Position numbers and translations under genes: made by a program. This document shows positions 24,510-33,296 of a stretch of 37,649 nucleotides of DNA, piece by piece; position 1 is the first letter of the stretch, and every line of letters begins with the position of its first letter. The notes under the pieces are model-generated. The model had not been told where the DNA came from, made no database searches, and saw only the letters and a list, made by a program, of their open reading frames with translations. The DNA lies in NCBI GenBank assembly GCA_910587145.1, contig CAJUMH010000029.1, forward strand, positions 1 through 37,649. Direction: 5' to 3'. Origin of the DNA: an uncultured Ruthenibacterium sp. GTDB lineage: Bacteria; Bacillota; Clostridia; Oscillospirales; Ruminococcaceae.

Positions 24510-24920
24510 TCAAAAGGCTCTTTTCCCGCGCAGCAGCCGCTTCAGCGCATTCACGGGGCCACCGTAGCCGTTGGCCTTATCGCTGCGCAGACGATCGACG
24601 CATTCCCAGCAGACAGGTTTGCCGTCAAACACAAGGCCGCCCTGCCCCGCGCCGGTAAGCTGGCGCGGGGCCTCCTCGCACGCGTTTGAGACATTGCATT
24701 TTGAAAAATCCCACTGCGGCGCGCCGCTCGCGTCCGCACACTCTGCCCAAAGGCGGAACACAAGGCCCGCCGCCTCACCGTAGCAAAAGCGCTCGAACAA
24801 AATGCGTCCGTCCCAATAAACGGTCACACGGTCGCGATAGCGGCTGTGCCCCGCGCGCTGATAGCGAAACCCGACGCATTTTGCGTCCCTCACTGCCGTG
24901 ATAATCGAAGAAAAATCCAT
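24510..24920 (-). CDS. Hypothetical protein with C-terminal CxxC
   Basis: 136 residues beginning MDFSSIITAVRDAKCVGFRYQ, with GGGGAG 7 nt upstream of ATG 24920. The frame is open well upstream, but that part is a shadow with no homology features. It is soluble and mixed alpha/beta in composition, with many aromatic residues (RVTVYWDGRILFERFCYGE) and CWEC near residue 107. I do not recognise a family. It lies 152 bp downstream of the alpha-galactosidase gene on the same strand and could be read with it. Confidence 0.6.
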   Translation of the reverse strand: MDFSSIITAVRDAKCVGFRYQRAGHSRYRDRVTVYWDGRILFERFCYGEAAGLVFRLWAECADASGAPQWDFSKCNVSNACEEAPRQLTGAGQGGLVFDGKPVCWECVDRLRSDKANGYGGPVNALKRLLRGKRAF

Positions 24921-25072
24921 GGCTTTGCTCCCCTTTCTGCGGTACCCGAATGCGGGATCCCTGTATCCTGCGGCGTATGCGGCACAGCCCTGCGCCGGCC
25001 AAAAGCCGTTCAGCTTTTGGCCGAAGGCGCCGCCGTCTGCCGTGTTTATTTTACCCGCGCTGCCTGCCCTTC

Positions 25073-27460
25073 TTAAGCTCCCTGCCCTGCCGGCGCTGTC
25101 CCCTCTGTCTGCTCCGTTTGCCCTGCCGTTTTCAGGTAATAGAGGCGGGAAGAAAAATCCGGCATCAGCCGCACATTTTCGTTGTAGCCGGTTCCCGTAA
25201 ACATCTGCTTTTGCTTTATGCCCGCGTACATCAAAAGATCCCCGTATGCGGTGTAGCGCTCGGTTTCGCACGGCATCATACAGCGGTCGGCCACGGCGTG
25301 CAGTAAATGCCCGCCGGTATTTATCTTTACCGGCAAAACGTGGTTCAGCAGCCCGCCGAACGCGCGGATGTCCACCACCTGGCTGCGCGCCTCCATCTCA
25401 TACAGCGCGTCCGGGTTCAGCATTGCCAGCCGCAGCGGCGGCTTTTCGCTGTTCGGAACCAGCAGGTGCAGGTATTCGCCCACCAGCGCCTCGCCGCCGT
25501 CCGGCGAAACCGCCATCCATTCGCATTTATTTTGGCCAAACGGCGGGCACAGGCGCACAAAACGCCCGTACTGGAACAAATGCCGGTGTTGCTTATAATA
25601 GGCGATCTGCGCCGCCACGGCCTTCCGCTCGGCCGGGGTGAGCCGCGAGGGCTCCAGCTCGTAGCCCAATACGCCGAACGCCGCCACGTTGAAGCGGCTT
25701 TCAATCGGGCTGGTGCGCGCCGTCTGGTGATTGGGTGCGGCCGAAACATGGCAGCCCATCACGCTGGGCGGATAGCCGTAGCTGGTGCCGGCCTGGATGA
25801 ACTGACGCTCGTAGGCGTCGGTATCGTCGCTCGTCCAGATCTGCGGCATATAGCAGAGCACGCCAAGGTCAAAACGGCTCCCGCCCGAAGCGCAGCCCTC
25901 AAACAGAACGTTTGGGTTCCTTTGCGTAATTTCGCGGAACACGCGATAAAGGCCGAGCATGTAGCTGTGAGAAAAGCGCCCCTGTTCTGCCAGAGCCAAA
26001 CTGTATTGATCGGACTGGCTGCGGTTCATATCCCACTTTACATAATCAATGCGCGCGCCTGCCAGCGTTGCGTTGACGTTTTTGATGATGTAGTCCTGCA
26101 CCTCGGTGCGGCACAGATCGAGCACATACTGGTTGCGCCCCACGCTCGGCTGTGTGCCCGGCGTCTGAACGATCCAATCCGGGTGCGCGCGGTATAAATC
26201 GGAATCGGCGTTCACCATCTCCGGCTCGAACCACAGGCCAAAGAGCAGGCCCATCCTGTGCACCTTTTCGGCAAGGCCCGCAAGGCCGCCCGGCAGCTTT
26301 TTGCGGTTTACGGCATAATCGCCAAGGCCCTTGGTATCGTCATCGCGCGCGCCGAACCAGCCGTCGTCCAGCACAAACAGCTCCGCGCCAAGGCGCGCGG
26401 CGTCCCGGGCAAGGCGCAGCAGCCTGCGCTCGGTAAAATCGAAATACGTGGCCTCCCAGTTGTTCAGCAGAACGGGACGGTCCTTTTTTGCCCATGCCCC
26501 GCGTACGATATGCTCGCGCACGAAGGCGTGCAGATTGGCGCTCATGCCGTTTTTGCCCGCGCGGCTGAACGTGAGCACGGCCTCCGGCGTCTCGAAGCAC
26601 TCGCCGGGCTCAAGCGTCCAGGAAAAGCCCTCGGGCTGAATGCCGGCCGTCACGCGTGTTTTGCCCCACGGGCTCACCTCGGCACACGCCGCGTGGCTGC
26701 CCGAATAGATGAGGTTAAAGCCGTAAACCTCGCCCGTAAACTCGCCGGCATCGGGGGCGCTCAGAAAGAAAAACGGGTTGCAGAACGCCGAGGACGCACC
26801 CGTGGTGCTGCCGAACGTGTGCGCGCCGGCCGAAAGCGGTGTTTCGGCAGGATGCCGCTCGCGCGCCCACGCGCCGTTCAGCGTCGAGAGCACGTAGCCG
26901 CTGCCGGGCAGATCGAGCTGGTAGCTCATGGCCTTTTGCAGCGTTATCGGCCCTGCGGCATTGTTCTGCACACACAGCCGCCGCGTAATAACATCACATT
27001 CCGGATACACGGTATAATACAGCGTAACGCCGATCCTTTGCGGCGAGGTAAACTCCAGCGCCAGCGTTTCGGCGCCGCCGAACGCGCCGGGCAGGCCCCT
27101 TGGCGGAACGCTCCCCTCCAATTTGCGGGCGCAGGCAAACGAAAGATCCACTGTATAACCGCCGGGCCGCTGCGCGCTTTCGTCGTAGACGAGGATCGAA
27201 AGGCTCTGCGTGCGATAATCCCCCTTTTGCAGCGGGGAAAGCTCCAGGCACAGATGGTCGAGCGAGAGCGTTTTGTCCGACGGATGCCGAATGACGTCGG
27301 AGCCGTAGCCGATATCCGTTTTCTGGCGCAGCGGCTCCGGGTTTTGGATGCGCACGCGTGCGCCGTAGTGCAAATTTTCTGCCAGTCCGTCACGAACGGC
27401 CAGATAATAGCCGGTATGCGCCGTTTCCAGCGCGAAGCGGTTTTCATTGATTGTGATCAT
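25073..27460 (-). CDS. Alpha-galactosidase, glycoside hydrolase family 36
   Basis: 795-residue cytosolic GH36 enzyme (no signal peptide) that removes terminal alpha-1,6-galactose from melibiose, raffinose and related oligosaccharides. An N-terminal beta-sandwich domain (about 1-320) is followed by the catalytic barrel with LNNWEATYFDF (332-342), VLDDGWFGARDDD (363-375), GLWFEPEMVN and DYVKWDMNR with the nucleophile Asp477. FEGCASGG and WTSDDTD (542-548) hold the acid/base Asp. GGGAGG lies 7 nt before the start. It stands alone with no sugar transporter nearby, so substrate import must be encoded elsewhere. The C-terminal 40 residues or so (after the LYYL strand) are Gln/Thr/Ala-rich. Confidence 0.95.
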   Translation of the reverse strand: MITINENRFALETAHTGYYLAVRDGLAENLHYGARVRIQNPEPLRQKTDIGYGSDVIRHPSDKTLSLDHLCLELSPLQKGDYRTQSLSILVYDESAQRPGGYTVDLSFACARKLEGSVPPRGLPGAFGGAETLALEFTSPQRIGVTLYYTVYPECDVITRRLCVQNNAAGPITLQKAMSYQLDLPGSGYVLSTLNGAWARERHPAETPLSAGAHTFGSTTGASSAFCNPFFFLSAPDAGEFTGEVYGFNLIYSGSHAACAEVSPWGKTRVTAGIQPEGFSWTLEPGECFETPEAVLTFSRAGKNGMSANLHAFVREHIVRGAWAKKDRPVLLNNWEATYFDFTERRLLRLARDAARLGAELFVLDDGWFGARDDDTKGLGDYAVNRKKLPGGLAGLAEKVHRMGLLFGLWFEPEMVNADSDLYRAHPDWIVQTPGTQPSVGRNQYVLDLCRTEVQDYIIKNVNATLAGARIDYVKWDMNRSQSDQYSLALAEQGRFSHSYMLGLYRVFREITQRNPNVLFEGCASGGSRFDLGVLCYMPQIWTSDDTDAYERQFIQAGTSYGYPPSVMGCHVSAAPNHQTARTSPIESRFNVAAFGVLGYELEPSRLTPAERKAVAAQIAYYKQHRHLFQYGRFVRLCPPFGQNKCEWMAVSPDGGEALVGEYLHLLVPNSEKPPLRLAMLNPDALYEMEARSQVVDIRAFGGLLNHVLPVKINTGGHLLHAVADRCMMPCETERYTAYGDLLMYAGIKQKQMFTGTGYNENVRLMPDFSSRLYYLKTAGQTEQTEGTAPAGQGA

Positions 27461-27589
27461 CCTGATGCCTCCCGTGGTAGATTAGATGCTGCAAAGCTCC
27501 TTTGGCTGCCGGCCGTGCACATTCCGGCTGCCCCGACGGCTGCGGCCGCGCGGCCCTTCCCGTTGGCGCGGCAGAAAGCCTGTTTCTCT

Positions 27590-27618
27590 ATTGTGCTATA
27601 TTTTCTTCACAACGTCAA
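27590..27618 (-). promoter_or_regulatory. possible alpha-galactosidase promoter
   Basis: On the minus strand TTGACG (plus 27613-27618), a 17-bp spacer and CACAAT (plus 27590-27595). A second possibility starts at TTGACA (plus 27668-27673) with TATTCT 16 bp on. Both have weak -10 elements. Catabolite or inducer sites were not recognised. Confidence 0.3.
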
Positions 27619-27696
27619 GAGATTTTGAGCAGATTATCCATAAAAAGAATAAAAAGTCCATGCAATTTGTCAATAGAAATACACGGCGAAAGGGTG

Positions 27697-27702
27697 TATA
27701 AT
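27697..27702 (+). promoter_or_regulatory. -10 element of a plus-strand transcription unit
   Basis: Perfect TATAAT, divergent from the alpha-galactosidase gene. No good -35 lies at 17 bp (TAGAAA there; TTGTCA is 24 bp away), so an activator or an alternative -35 may be needed. Confidence 0.5.
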
Positions 27703-27734
27703 AAAATCAAACAAAAAGGAAAGGGGTGAGTCCC

Positions 27735-27797
27735 ATGTACTTGGCGGAAGAGACGGCACAGCTGGTGCAGGGCGCAGCACCCCAGACGAGCCGCTGA
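27735..27797 (+). CDS. 20-codon leader ORF
   Basis: ATG at 27735 preceded by GGAAAGGGG, 8 nt away, encoding MYLAEETAQ and ending in PQTSR before TGA. The ribosome-binding site is better than many in the window. It may be a leader peptide or a small protein, or the purine-rich stretch may belong to the RNA structure instead. Confidence 0.35.
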   Translation: MYLAEETAQLVQGAAPQTSR

Positions 27798-28357
27798 AAT
27801 CAGACTCCGATCAAGGAGCGGCCCTCCCGCGGAAAATGCGGCGGCCAAAGTGCTTTAGCAGGGCTTCGTCTGGAAGGAACAGCGTCCTTGTGCGGGCACG
27901 TGTCACCGGTATTCTGCAAAAGCAGGCCGACGGCAAGGGTTCAGAGTATCCCGAAAAAGTGTGCACGGGTGTTTATTTTGGATCTGCTCTGAAGATTCCC
28001 GTTTTACCCCTCCGGCCAGAGAAACAGCAGCATTGCAAATACAAAGGCGCGCAGCGTTCTGCGCGGGCAATGCGTTTCTTGTGGCAAGATGTCTCGGCCC
28101 ACAGAGAACCGGCAAAAAAGTGAAGATAGATTTTGGGAAAGGGATTGGACCCCATGCACTGACAAATGCTCCCGAGGACTTTTCCGAGCAGAAGCAGAGA
28201 ATACTTTGTTTCGTGACAATGAGAAAGGAAACGAGACCCATGCAGTGTTGAGAGCGGGGCAAAGCCCCGGCAGGCAGTTGGAGATGCAGGGCAGACGAGA
28301 AATGCCGGCGGCAGACCAAACAGCCGATTTTCAATCGAACCAAAACAGATCAGCTTC

Positions 28358-28390
28358 CCCCGCGGCACGGCAGCGTGCCGCGGGGTTTTT
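28358..28390 (+). terminator. strong intrinsic terminator of the candidate RNA
   Basis: A 12-bp perfect stem CCCCGCGGCACG/CGTGCCGCGGGG with loop GCAG, followed by TTTTT on the plus strand only. No annotated plus-strand gene precedes it for more than 3 kb, which is the main reason to propose a plus-strand transcript here. Confidence 0.95.
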
Positions 28391-28392
28391 GT

Positions 28393-28995
28393 TTATTTTT
28401 GCTCCGCCGTTTCGGCGAGATACGCCTCTAAAATACCGGCGGCCTCGGCCGCCAGGCGCGGGCACGGGCGCCTGCGGTAATATTCCGGGGTGCGGGCCTC
28501 GGCCTGCGGCGTGCCCTCGGGCGTGGTAAGGCCCAGAAGCTCCCGGCAGACAATGGAGCCGTTCGCCGCGCGAAACCGGGCAACAAGCTCCTGGATCATT
28601 GCATAGGTGCGTGTCTTCTCCTCGCCCGTCTCCGGGCCGCCGTAGCCGCGCAGTGCTCCCGCCGCCAGCACCATGCCGCTCACCGTGCCGCAGGTTTCGC
28701 GCAGGCGGCCGATGCCGCCGCCAAAGCCGCAGGCCATGCGCATCACGGTTTCCGGCGGCAGGCCCATCTCGTCGGCAAAGGCCCCGGCAACGGATTGCGC
28801 GCAGTTATAGCCCTGCAAAAAAAGATCGTAGGCGCGCTGCGCCTTGGGGCTAAGGGCCTCGGGCGCATGCTTGCCGCGCACGCAGACCGCGCCGGCGCTT
28901 TCGCGCGCTGCCGCGCAGGGGTTCCCGTTTGCCGCCGCGCCGCCGGCGCTTTCGCACATCGCCGCCTCGGTGCCGGCCGACCGGCCGCCGCTCAT
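28393..28995 (-). CDS. C_GCAxxG_C_C family protein
   Basis: 200 residues as read. The family core starts at about residue 48 (LSPKAQRAYDLFLQGYNCAQSV). Conserved cysteines follow in ACGFGGGIGRLRETCGTVSGMVLAAGAL, VCREL and RPCPRL. The family is thought to be redox-active or metal-binding, often near transporters; its reaction is not established. The first 47 residues are Ala/Gly-rich, have no homology features and lie in a GC-rich repeat-like stretch, so the true start may be internal. ATG 28995 overlaps the adenine deaminase stop (ATGA), which favours coupled translation, but no ribosome-binding site is clear. Confidence 0.85.
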   Translation of the reverse strand: MSGGRSAGTEAAMCESAGGAAANGNPCAAARESAGAVCVRGKHAPEALSPKAQRAYDLFLQGYNCAQSVAGAFADEMGLPPETVMRMACGFGGGIGRLRETCGTVSGMVLAAGALRGYGGPETGEEKTRTYAMIQELVARFRAANGSIVCRELLGLTTPEGTPQAEARTPEYYRRRPCPRLAAEAAGILEAYLAETAEQK

Positions 28996-30695
28996 GGCTG
29001 CAGCGGCGCGAACGCCGTCACGTCAAACAGGCCCCTGTCGGTGAGGCGCAGCTCCGGAATGACGGGCAGCGCCATAAAGGAAAGGCTTGTGAACGGATCA
29101 ACCGGGTACGGAATGCCCATCGCCTTGGCCTGCGCGAGGATCGCCCCCGCCTCGTCCCGAATGGTTTCCCACGGCTCGGTGCTCATCAGCCCGCCGAGGG
29201 GCAGCGGCAGCGCGCCCAGAATTTTGCCCTGCGCGGCCAGCACATACCCGCCGCCGATCTGCTTGAGGTGATTGACCGCCAGCACCAGATCCGCGTCATT
29301 GTCGCCCGCCGCGATTACATTGTGGCTGTCGTGCGCTACGCTGGTGGCAATGGCGCCGCCCGTGATGCCGTAGCCCTTCAGCGGGCAGACGGCAATGCCG
29401 CCGCTGCGCCCGTGGCGCTCCACCACACACAGCTTGGTATAGACGGAGTCCGGCGCAAACAGGCCGTCGCGCACAGGCACCTCCTCAATGGCGTGCCGTG
29501 TTACAATCTGATACGGCACCATCTCGATCACGTGTGCGGGGCCGTGTATGGGCAGTGCCAGATCCGCCGCCGTAATATCGCGAAAATGCACGGAGTGCAG
29601 CATCGCCTCGGGCACGGCGGCGGCGCGCAGGCCCTCAAACCGCTCCGACACCGGGCGCCCATCCTTATAAACGGTATTTACAGTCACCTGCTTTAAGCTG
29701 TCCAGCAGTACCAGATCGGCGCGGTAGCCCGCCGCCACGGCGCCCAAATCGCGCAGGCCGTATTCCCGCGCGGCGTTCCAGGTGGCCATTTTGATGGCGG
29801 TAACGGGCTTCATGCCAAGGCTGATGGCCTGCCGCACATTCCAGCGCAAATGGCCCTCGCGCGCGATATCGTCCAGATGCTTATCGTCGGTGCAGAACAA
29901 AAAGCGGCCGGCCGGCAGATCGCTGTCCAGCATGCCGTTTACCAGAACGGAAAGGTTTTTTGCGGCGCTGCCCTCGCGCACCAGCACCGCCAGCCCGGCG
30001 CGCAGCTTTTCGGCCGCCTCGGCAAAGGTGGTGCACTCGTGTTCGGTGCAAATGCCCGCCGCCGCGTAGGCCTGCAGCTCTTTTCCCGAAAGGCCAGGCG
30101 CGTGGCCGTCGGCGCGCTTGCCGGCGCTTTGTGTCAGCGCCAGCTTGTCCAGCACGGCCTGTTCGCCCGCCAGCACGGCCGGGTAGCACATCACCTCGCC
30201 CAGCCCCAGAACGCGCGGATGCGAAAAGAAGGGCGCCATATCATCGGCGGCAAAATCCGCGCCGTTTGTCTCGAACGGCGTGGCGGGCACGCTGGAGGGC
30301 AGCATCAGATAGACGTTCAGCGGAAGCTGCTCGGTGGCATCCAGCAGATAACGCACGGCCTCGGCGCCGCAGACGTTTACGACCTCGTGCGGATCGGCCA
30401 CTACCGTGGTGGTGCCGCTCTGCGTTACGGCGCGCGCAAACTCAAACGGTGCCGCAAGGCTGGATTCGATATGCACGTGCGCGTCGATAAAGCCCGGGCA
30501 CAGGAACCGATCGGTACAATCCAGCTCCTCTTTGCCATGATAGCTGCCCACGCCCGCGATCACGCCGTTTGCCACAGCCACATCCGCCGTAACAATCTCC
30601 TCGGAAAATACATTTACCACATTCACGTTTTTAAATACAAGATCGGCCGTCTCCCGCCCGGTGGCTACATCGAGCAATCGTTTGTCCGCCTTCAT
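28992..30695 (-). CDS. ade: Adenine deaminase
   Basis: 567-residue amidohydrolase-superfamily enzyme converting adenine to hypoxanthine and ammonia in purine salvage. Metal-site motifs are GFIDAHVHIESS, VADPHEVVNVCG and EHECTTF. The C-terminal domain with GYGITGGAIATSVAHDSHN is typical of the Ade/AdeC family (about 570-600 residues). The start MKADKRLLDVATG at 30695 follows AAAGGCGGCGG. A longer upstream frame has no homology. No purine-riboswitch core was recognised in the 262-bp divergent region upstream. Confidence 0.96.
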   Translation of the reverse strand: MKADKRLLDVATGRETADLVFKNVNVVNVFSEEIVTADVAVANGVIAGVGSYHGKEELDCTDRFLCPGFIDAHVHIESSLAAPFEFARAVTQSGTTTVVADPHEVVNVCGAEAVRYLLDATEQLPLNVYLMLPSSVPATPFETNGADFAADDMAPFFSHPRVLGLGEVMCYPAVLAGEQAVLDKLALTQSAGKRADGHAPGLSGKELQAYAAAGICTEHECTTFAEAAEKLRAGLAVLVREGSAAKNLSVLVNGMLDSDLPAGRFLFCTDDKHLDDIAREGHLRWNVRQAISLGMKPVTAIKMATWNAAREYGLRDLGAVAAGYRADLVLLDSLKQVTVNTVYKDGRPVSERFEGLRAAAVPEAMLHSVHFRDITAADLALPIHGPAHVIEMVPYQIVTRHAIEEVPVRDGLFAPDSVYTKLCVVERHGRSGGIAVCPLKGYGITGGAIATSVAHDSHNVIAAGDNDADLVLAVNHLKQIGGGYVLAAQGKILGALPLPLGGLMSTEPWETIRDEAGAILAQAKAMGIPYPVDPFTSLSFMALPVIPELRLTDRGLFDVTAFAPLQP

Positions 30696-30842
30696 TCTTC
30701 CGCCGCCTTTCTGCTGTTGAATTTCAAATATTATAGCGCAAACAGGCCGCCGGTTCAATCTTTTTTGAGGAAAAGCGGAATAAATATCAAAGAGAACCGC
30801 TATGCGGCCGGCAAAGAACGCCTTTTCAAAACGGCGGCTATG

Positions 30843-30851
30843 TGTTATAGT
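30843..30851 (+). promoter_or_regulatory. extended -10 promoter for the enzyme I-like gene
   Basis: TG-T-TATAGT is an extended -10 element about 107 bp upstream of the start at 30958. The -35 region (TTTCAA-like) is weak, as expected for extended -10 promoters. Confidence 0.5.
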
Positions 30852-30857
30852 AAAAGA

Positions 30858-30887
30858 GGATCGACGCGGGCGGGGGATCCTTTTTTT
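30858..30887 (+). terminator. possible attenuator in the enzyme I-like leader
   Basis: GGATC/GATCC stem with a GC-rich 13-nt loop followed directly by seven T residues, immediately after the predicted transcription start. The stem is only 5 bp, so function is uncertain. Confidence 0.35.
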
Positions 30888-30957
30888 GCGCGGCGAACTG
30901 CCACAGGCTGCGCAAAGCGGAACGATCGGCCCGAAAAAAGCTTCGGAGTGAACAGGC

Positions 30958-32511
30958 ATGAAAAGCATTCAGGGAATTCCGGCCTCGGCCGGGCTGGCCA
31001 TGGGGACGGCGCGGTATCTGCGCCACGTGCAAAGCGGGCTCGGGCGTGCGGTGCGCTCGCCCAAAGAGGAGCAGGAGGCCTTTGACGAGGCCGTACACCG
31101 CGCGCAGAATCAGCTTGCAAAGCTGGGGCGATCCGCCAGCGCGCAGGATCGTGATATTTTTATGGTGCAAAGCCTTTTGCTGGAGGATGTGACGCTGCGC
31201 GAGGAAATTGCCTCATATATCTCCGTGGGCGCGAGCGCGGCGGCTGCCATAGAGCGCGCGGCGGGGATCTTCTCCCGCAACATCCGCGCGCTGGAAGATC
31301 CCTATATGCGCGAGCGCGCCTGTGATATTTTGGATGCCTGTCTGCGTGTTGTGCAGATTCTGGACGATCAGCCGCACGATACGCTGCATCTGACAGGCCC
31401 GGCCATTTTGGTGGCCGACGAGCTGTACCCCACGGATATCGCGATGCTGGACCGCAGCTTGGTGATGGGCTTTGTGACAACAGCCGGCTCTACAGACGCG
31501 CATGCGGCTATCATTGCGCGCGCAATGGGCATCCCCGCAGTGGTGCGGGCGAGCGAGCCGGAGGCGCTGCGGGAATGTGACGGTCTGCTGCTGGCGCTGG
31601 ACGGAGCTGCGGGCGAAGTGTTTTTAGATCCGGACGATGCCACCAGAGCGCGCTTTGCCAACAAGCTGCGCCGGCAGCGGCGGCATCTGGTATCGCCGCA
31701 GCATCTGCATACAATGCCGTGCACTACGCAGGACGGCACGCGGATCAAGCTGTTTGCGGCCTGCGCCTCGCCCGAAGAGGTGCGCGCCGCCGTTGACATG
31801 GGCGCGGACGGCATTTGCCTGCAGCCGGACGGAGCCGGGATGCACGACGAGGAAACACAATATCGCTTTTACAGCGCGTACATGCAGGCGGCGTGCAAAA
31901 AGCCGGTGCGCGCCCGGATCCTCGACGCGCAGGCGGGCGGCGATATGGGGCTGCGCGGCGTGCGCTGCTGTCTGGAGCATCCGGAGCATTTTGAAACACA
32001 GCTGCGCGCGCTGCTGCGCGCGGGCGGCATGGGCGATCTGCAGATTCTGCTGCCGATGGTATCTACGCGGGAGGAGCAGAAACGCGCGTGGGAGGCTCTG
32101 GAGCGCGCCAAAATGACGCTGCGCAAGCGGGGTGCCTCGTTTGCAGAAACGATCCCTCTCGGCATCTCGATCGAAACGCCGGCCGCCGCGCTCACGGCGG
32201 GCGAGCTCGCGCGCCGCGCCGCGTTTTTTCAGGTGGATATTGATCGGCTGATTGAATATACCTTTGCCGCGCGCCGCGCCGACCTTACGATGCGGCGCTA
32301 TCTGCCGGATACGTCCCCGGCAATTTACCGGCTGCTGCATTTTGCCGTAGAGGCCGCGCAGGAGGCGCGCATTCCGCTGTGCCTGTGCGGGGAAAGCGCA
32401 TCCCGCCCGGTTTTGGCGGAAACCTACGTCCGCATGGGCGTACGCGGGTTTTCCATGCCTGTCCGCGAGATGATGGCGGTAAAGAGATATCTGATGGGCG
32501 TAACGCTGTAG
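30958..32511 (+). CDS. ptsI: Divergent PTS enzyme I homologue (phosphoenolpyruvate-protein phosphotransferase family)
   Basis: 517 residues against about 570 for canonical enzyme I. The N-terminal swivelling domain keeps the phospho-accepting His at 182 in STDAHAAIIAR (canonical GGRTSHxAI). The C-terminal PEP-binding barrel is recognisable (HFETQLRALLRAGGMGDLQILLPMVS, IETPAAAL, CLCGESA) but several catalytic residues appear changed by eye. LLRTEF is LQPDGA, and GTNDLTQY is DIDRLIEY. The Arg of GYRAIR, the Glu of EIPAA and the Cys of CGE are kept. It may be a regulatory or reduced-activity paralogue. No ptsH or permease lies nearby. ATG 30958 is preceded by CGGAGTG. Confidence 0.8.
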   Translation: MKSIQGIPASAGLAMGTARYLRHVQSGLGRAVRSPKEEQEAFDEAVHRAQNQLAKLGRSASAQDRDIFMVQSLLLEDVTLREEIASYISVGASAAAAIERAAGIFSRNIRALEDPYMRERACDILDACLRVVQILDDQPHDTLHLTGPAILVADELYPTDIAMLDRSLVMGFVTTAGSTDAHAAIIARAMGIPAVVRASEPEALRECDGLLLALDGAAGEVFLDPDDATRARFANKLRRQRRHLVSPQHLHTMPCTTQDGTRIKLFAACASPEEVRAAVDMGADGICLQPDGAGMHDEETQYRFYSAYMQAACKKPVRARILDAQAGGDMGLRGVRCCLEHPEHFETQLRALLRAGGMGDLQILLPMVSTREEQKRAWEALERAKMTLRKRGASFAETIPLGISIETPAAALTAGELARRAAFFQVDIDRLIEYTFAARRADLTMRRYLPDTSPAIYRLLHFAVEAAQEARIPLCLCGESASRPVLAETYVRMGVRGFSMPVREMMAVKRYLMGVTL

Positions 32512-32607
32512 CGGCGGCAGACTGCGGCGCTTTTACAGCAGAACGGCAAAAAACCCTTTCAACGCAGCGCGCTCCGGCATAAGCCGTACAAAAAAAGGGA
32601 GGTTGCA

Positions 32608-33180
32608 ATGAGTATTCCAACGCTGCTGATCCTGGCGTTCGGCCTTTCGATGGACGCGTTTGCGGTATCCGTTTCCAACAGCATGTGCTTTGTGGGCCTG
32701 CGGCGCGGCGAAGCGGCGCTCACCTCGTTTTCCTTCGGTCTGTTTCAGGGCCTGATGCCCGTGATCGGTTATCTTGCGGGGCGCGCCTTTGCGCAGGCTG
32801 TCAGCGCCGTCGATCATTGGGTCGCGTTTGTCCTGCTCGGCTTCATCGGCGGAAAAATGGTGGCAGACGCCGTGCACGAAATACGCGCCCCGGAGCAGTG
32901 CCCCAGACAAAGGCGCTTTGGCGTTCGGCTGATGCTGGTGCAGGCGTTTGCCACCAGCATCGACGCGCTGGCTGTGGGCGTGAGCTTTGCCGCGCTGGAG
33001 GTAAATATTTTTGCCGCCGCTCTGGTAATCGCGGGCATTACGTTTGTCTGCTGTCTTGTCGGCCATTTGCTGGGAAAAGCGTTCGGCAGCTGGCTCGGCG
33101 GCAAGGCCGAGCTGCTGGGCGGCGTGATCCTGATCGGCATTGGGGGAAAGATCCTGCTCGAACACCTGTTCGGCAGCTGA
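32608..33180 (+). CDS. mntP: Manganese efflux pump MntP
   Basis: 190-residue membrane protein with six predicted TM helices in two pseudo-repeats, each with the family Asp motif: GLSMDAFAVS in TM1 and ATSIDALAVG in TM4. It exports excess Mn2+. GGGAGG lies 5 nt before the ATG. The 96-bp gap after the enzyme I-like gene is short and shows no yybP-ykoY riboswitch features, so it may be cotranscribed with that gene. Confidence 0.95.
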   Translation: MSIPTLLILAFGLSMDAFAVSVSNSMCFVGLRRGEAALTSFSFGLFQGLMPVIGYLAGRAFAQAVSAVDHWVAFVLLGFIGGKMVADAVHEIRAPEQCPRQRRFGVRLMLVQAFATSIDALAVGVSFAALEVNIFAAALVIAGITFVCCLVGHLLGKAFGSWLGGKAELLGGVILIGIGGKILLEHLFGS

Positions 33181-33296
33181 ACGCGGGAAAACCGCTCCGC
33201 TCCGCTCTGTCTGCCGTGGGCCCGCGGCGGGCGCGCAGCGCGGACGATACCGACCGCCCAGCCGTGCTGCCAGTGCGCAGCGCGGCCTGCGGCGCG

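Larger units (their letters stand above)
27709..28390 (+). ncRNA. Candidate large structured non-coding RNA, class unknown
   Basis: A unit of about 680 nt between a TATAAT at 27697 and a strong intrinsic terminator at 28358-28390, with no convincing protein beyond a 20-codon ORF at its start. Longer ORFs here either run through the terminator or lack a ribosome-binding site and family features. The stretch is less GC-rich than the neighbouring genes. Local hairpins are visible at 27805-27818 (CTCC/GGAG), 27820-27846 (GGCC..CCGC with GCGG.GGCC), 27914-27925 (CTGC-AAAA-GCAG) and 28256-28268 (GGGGC-AAA-GCCCC). Related words CCCATGCACTG and CCCATGCAGTG occur near 28150 and 28237, and their CACTG/CAGTG parts can pair. 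It lacks the landmarks of RNase P RNA, tmRNA and SRP RNA. The class is unassigned; a mosaic of decayed sequence is the main alternative. Confidence 0.5.

Noticed and set aside
27840..27890. SRP-like word TCTGGAAGGAACAGCG and RNase P-like CACAGAGAACC nearby
   Set aside because: The SRP domain IV AGCAG and paired CAGG are missing, and the other conserved RNase P blocks are absent, so both look like chance matches.
27836..28343. ORFs on both strands within the candidate RNA
   Set aside because: None has a ribosome-binding site with a standard start. The longest plus-strand frame reads through the strong terminator, and compositions do not look like proteins.
30700..30957. Purine riboswitch upstream of ade
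   Set aside because: No recognisable three-way-junction core or conserved loop sequences in the leader.
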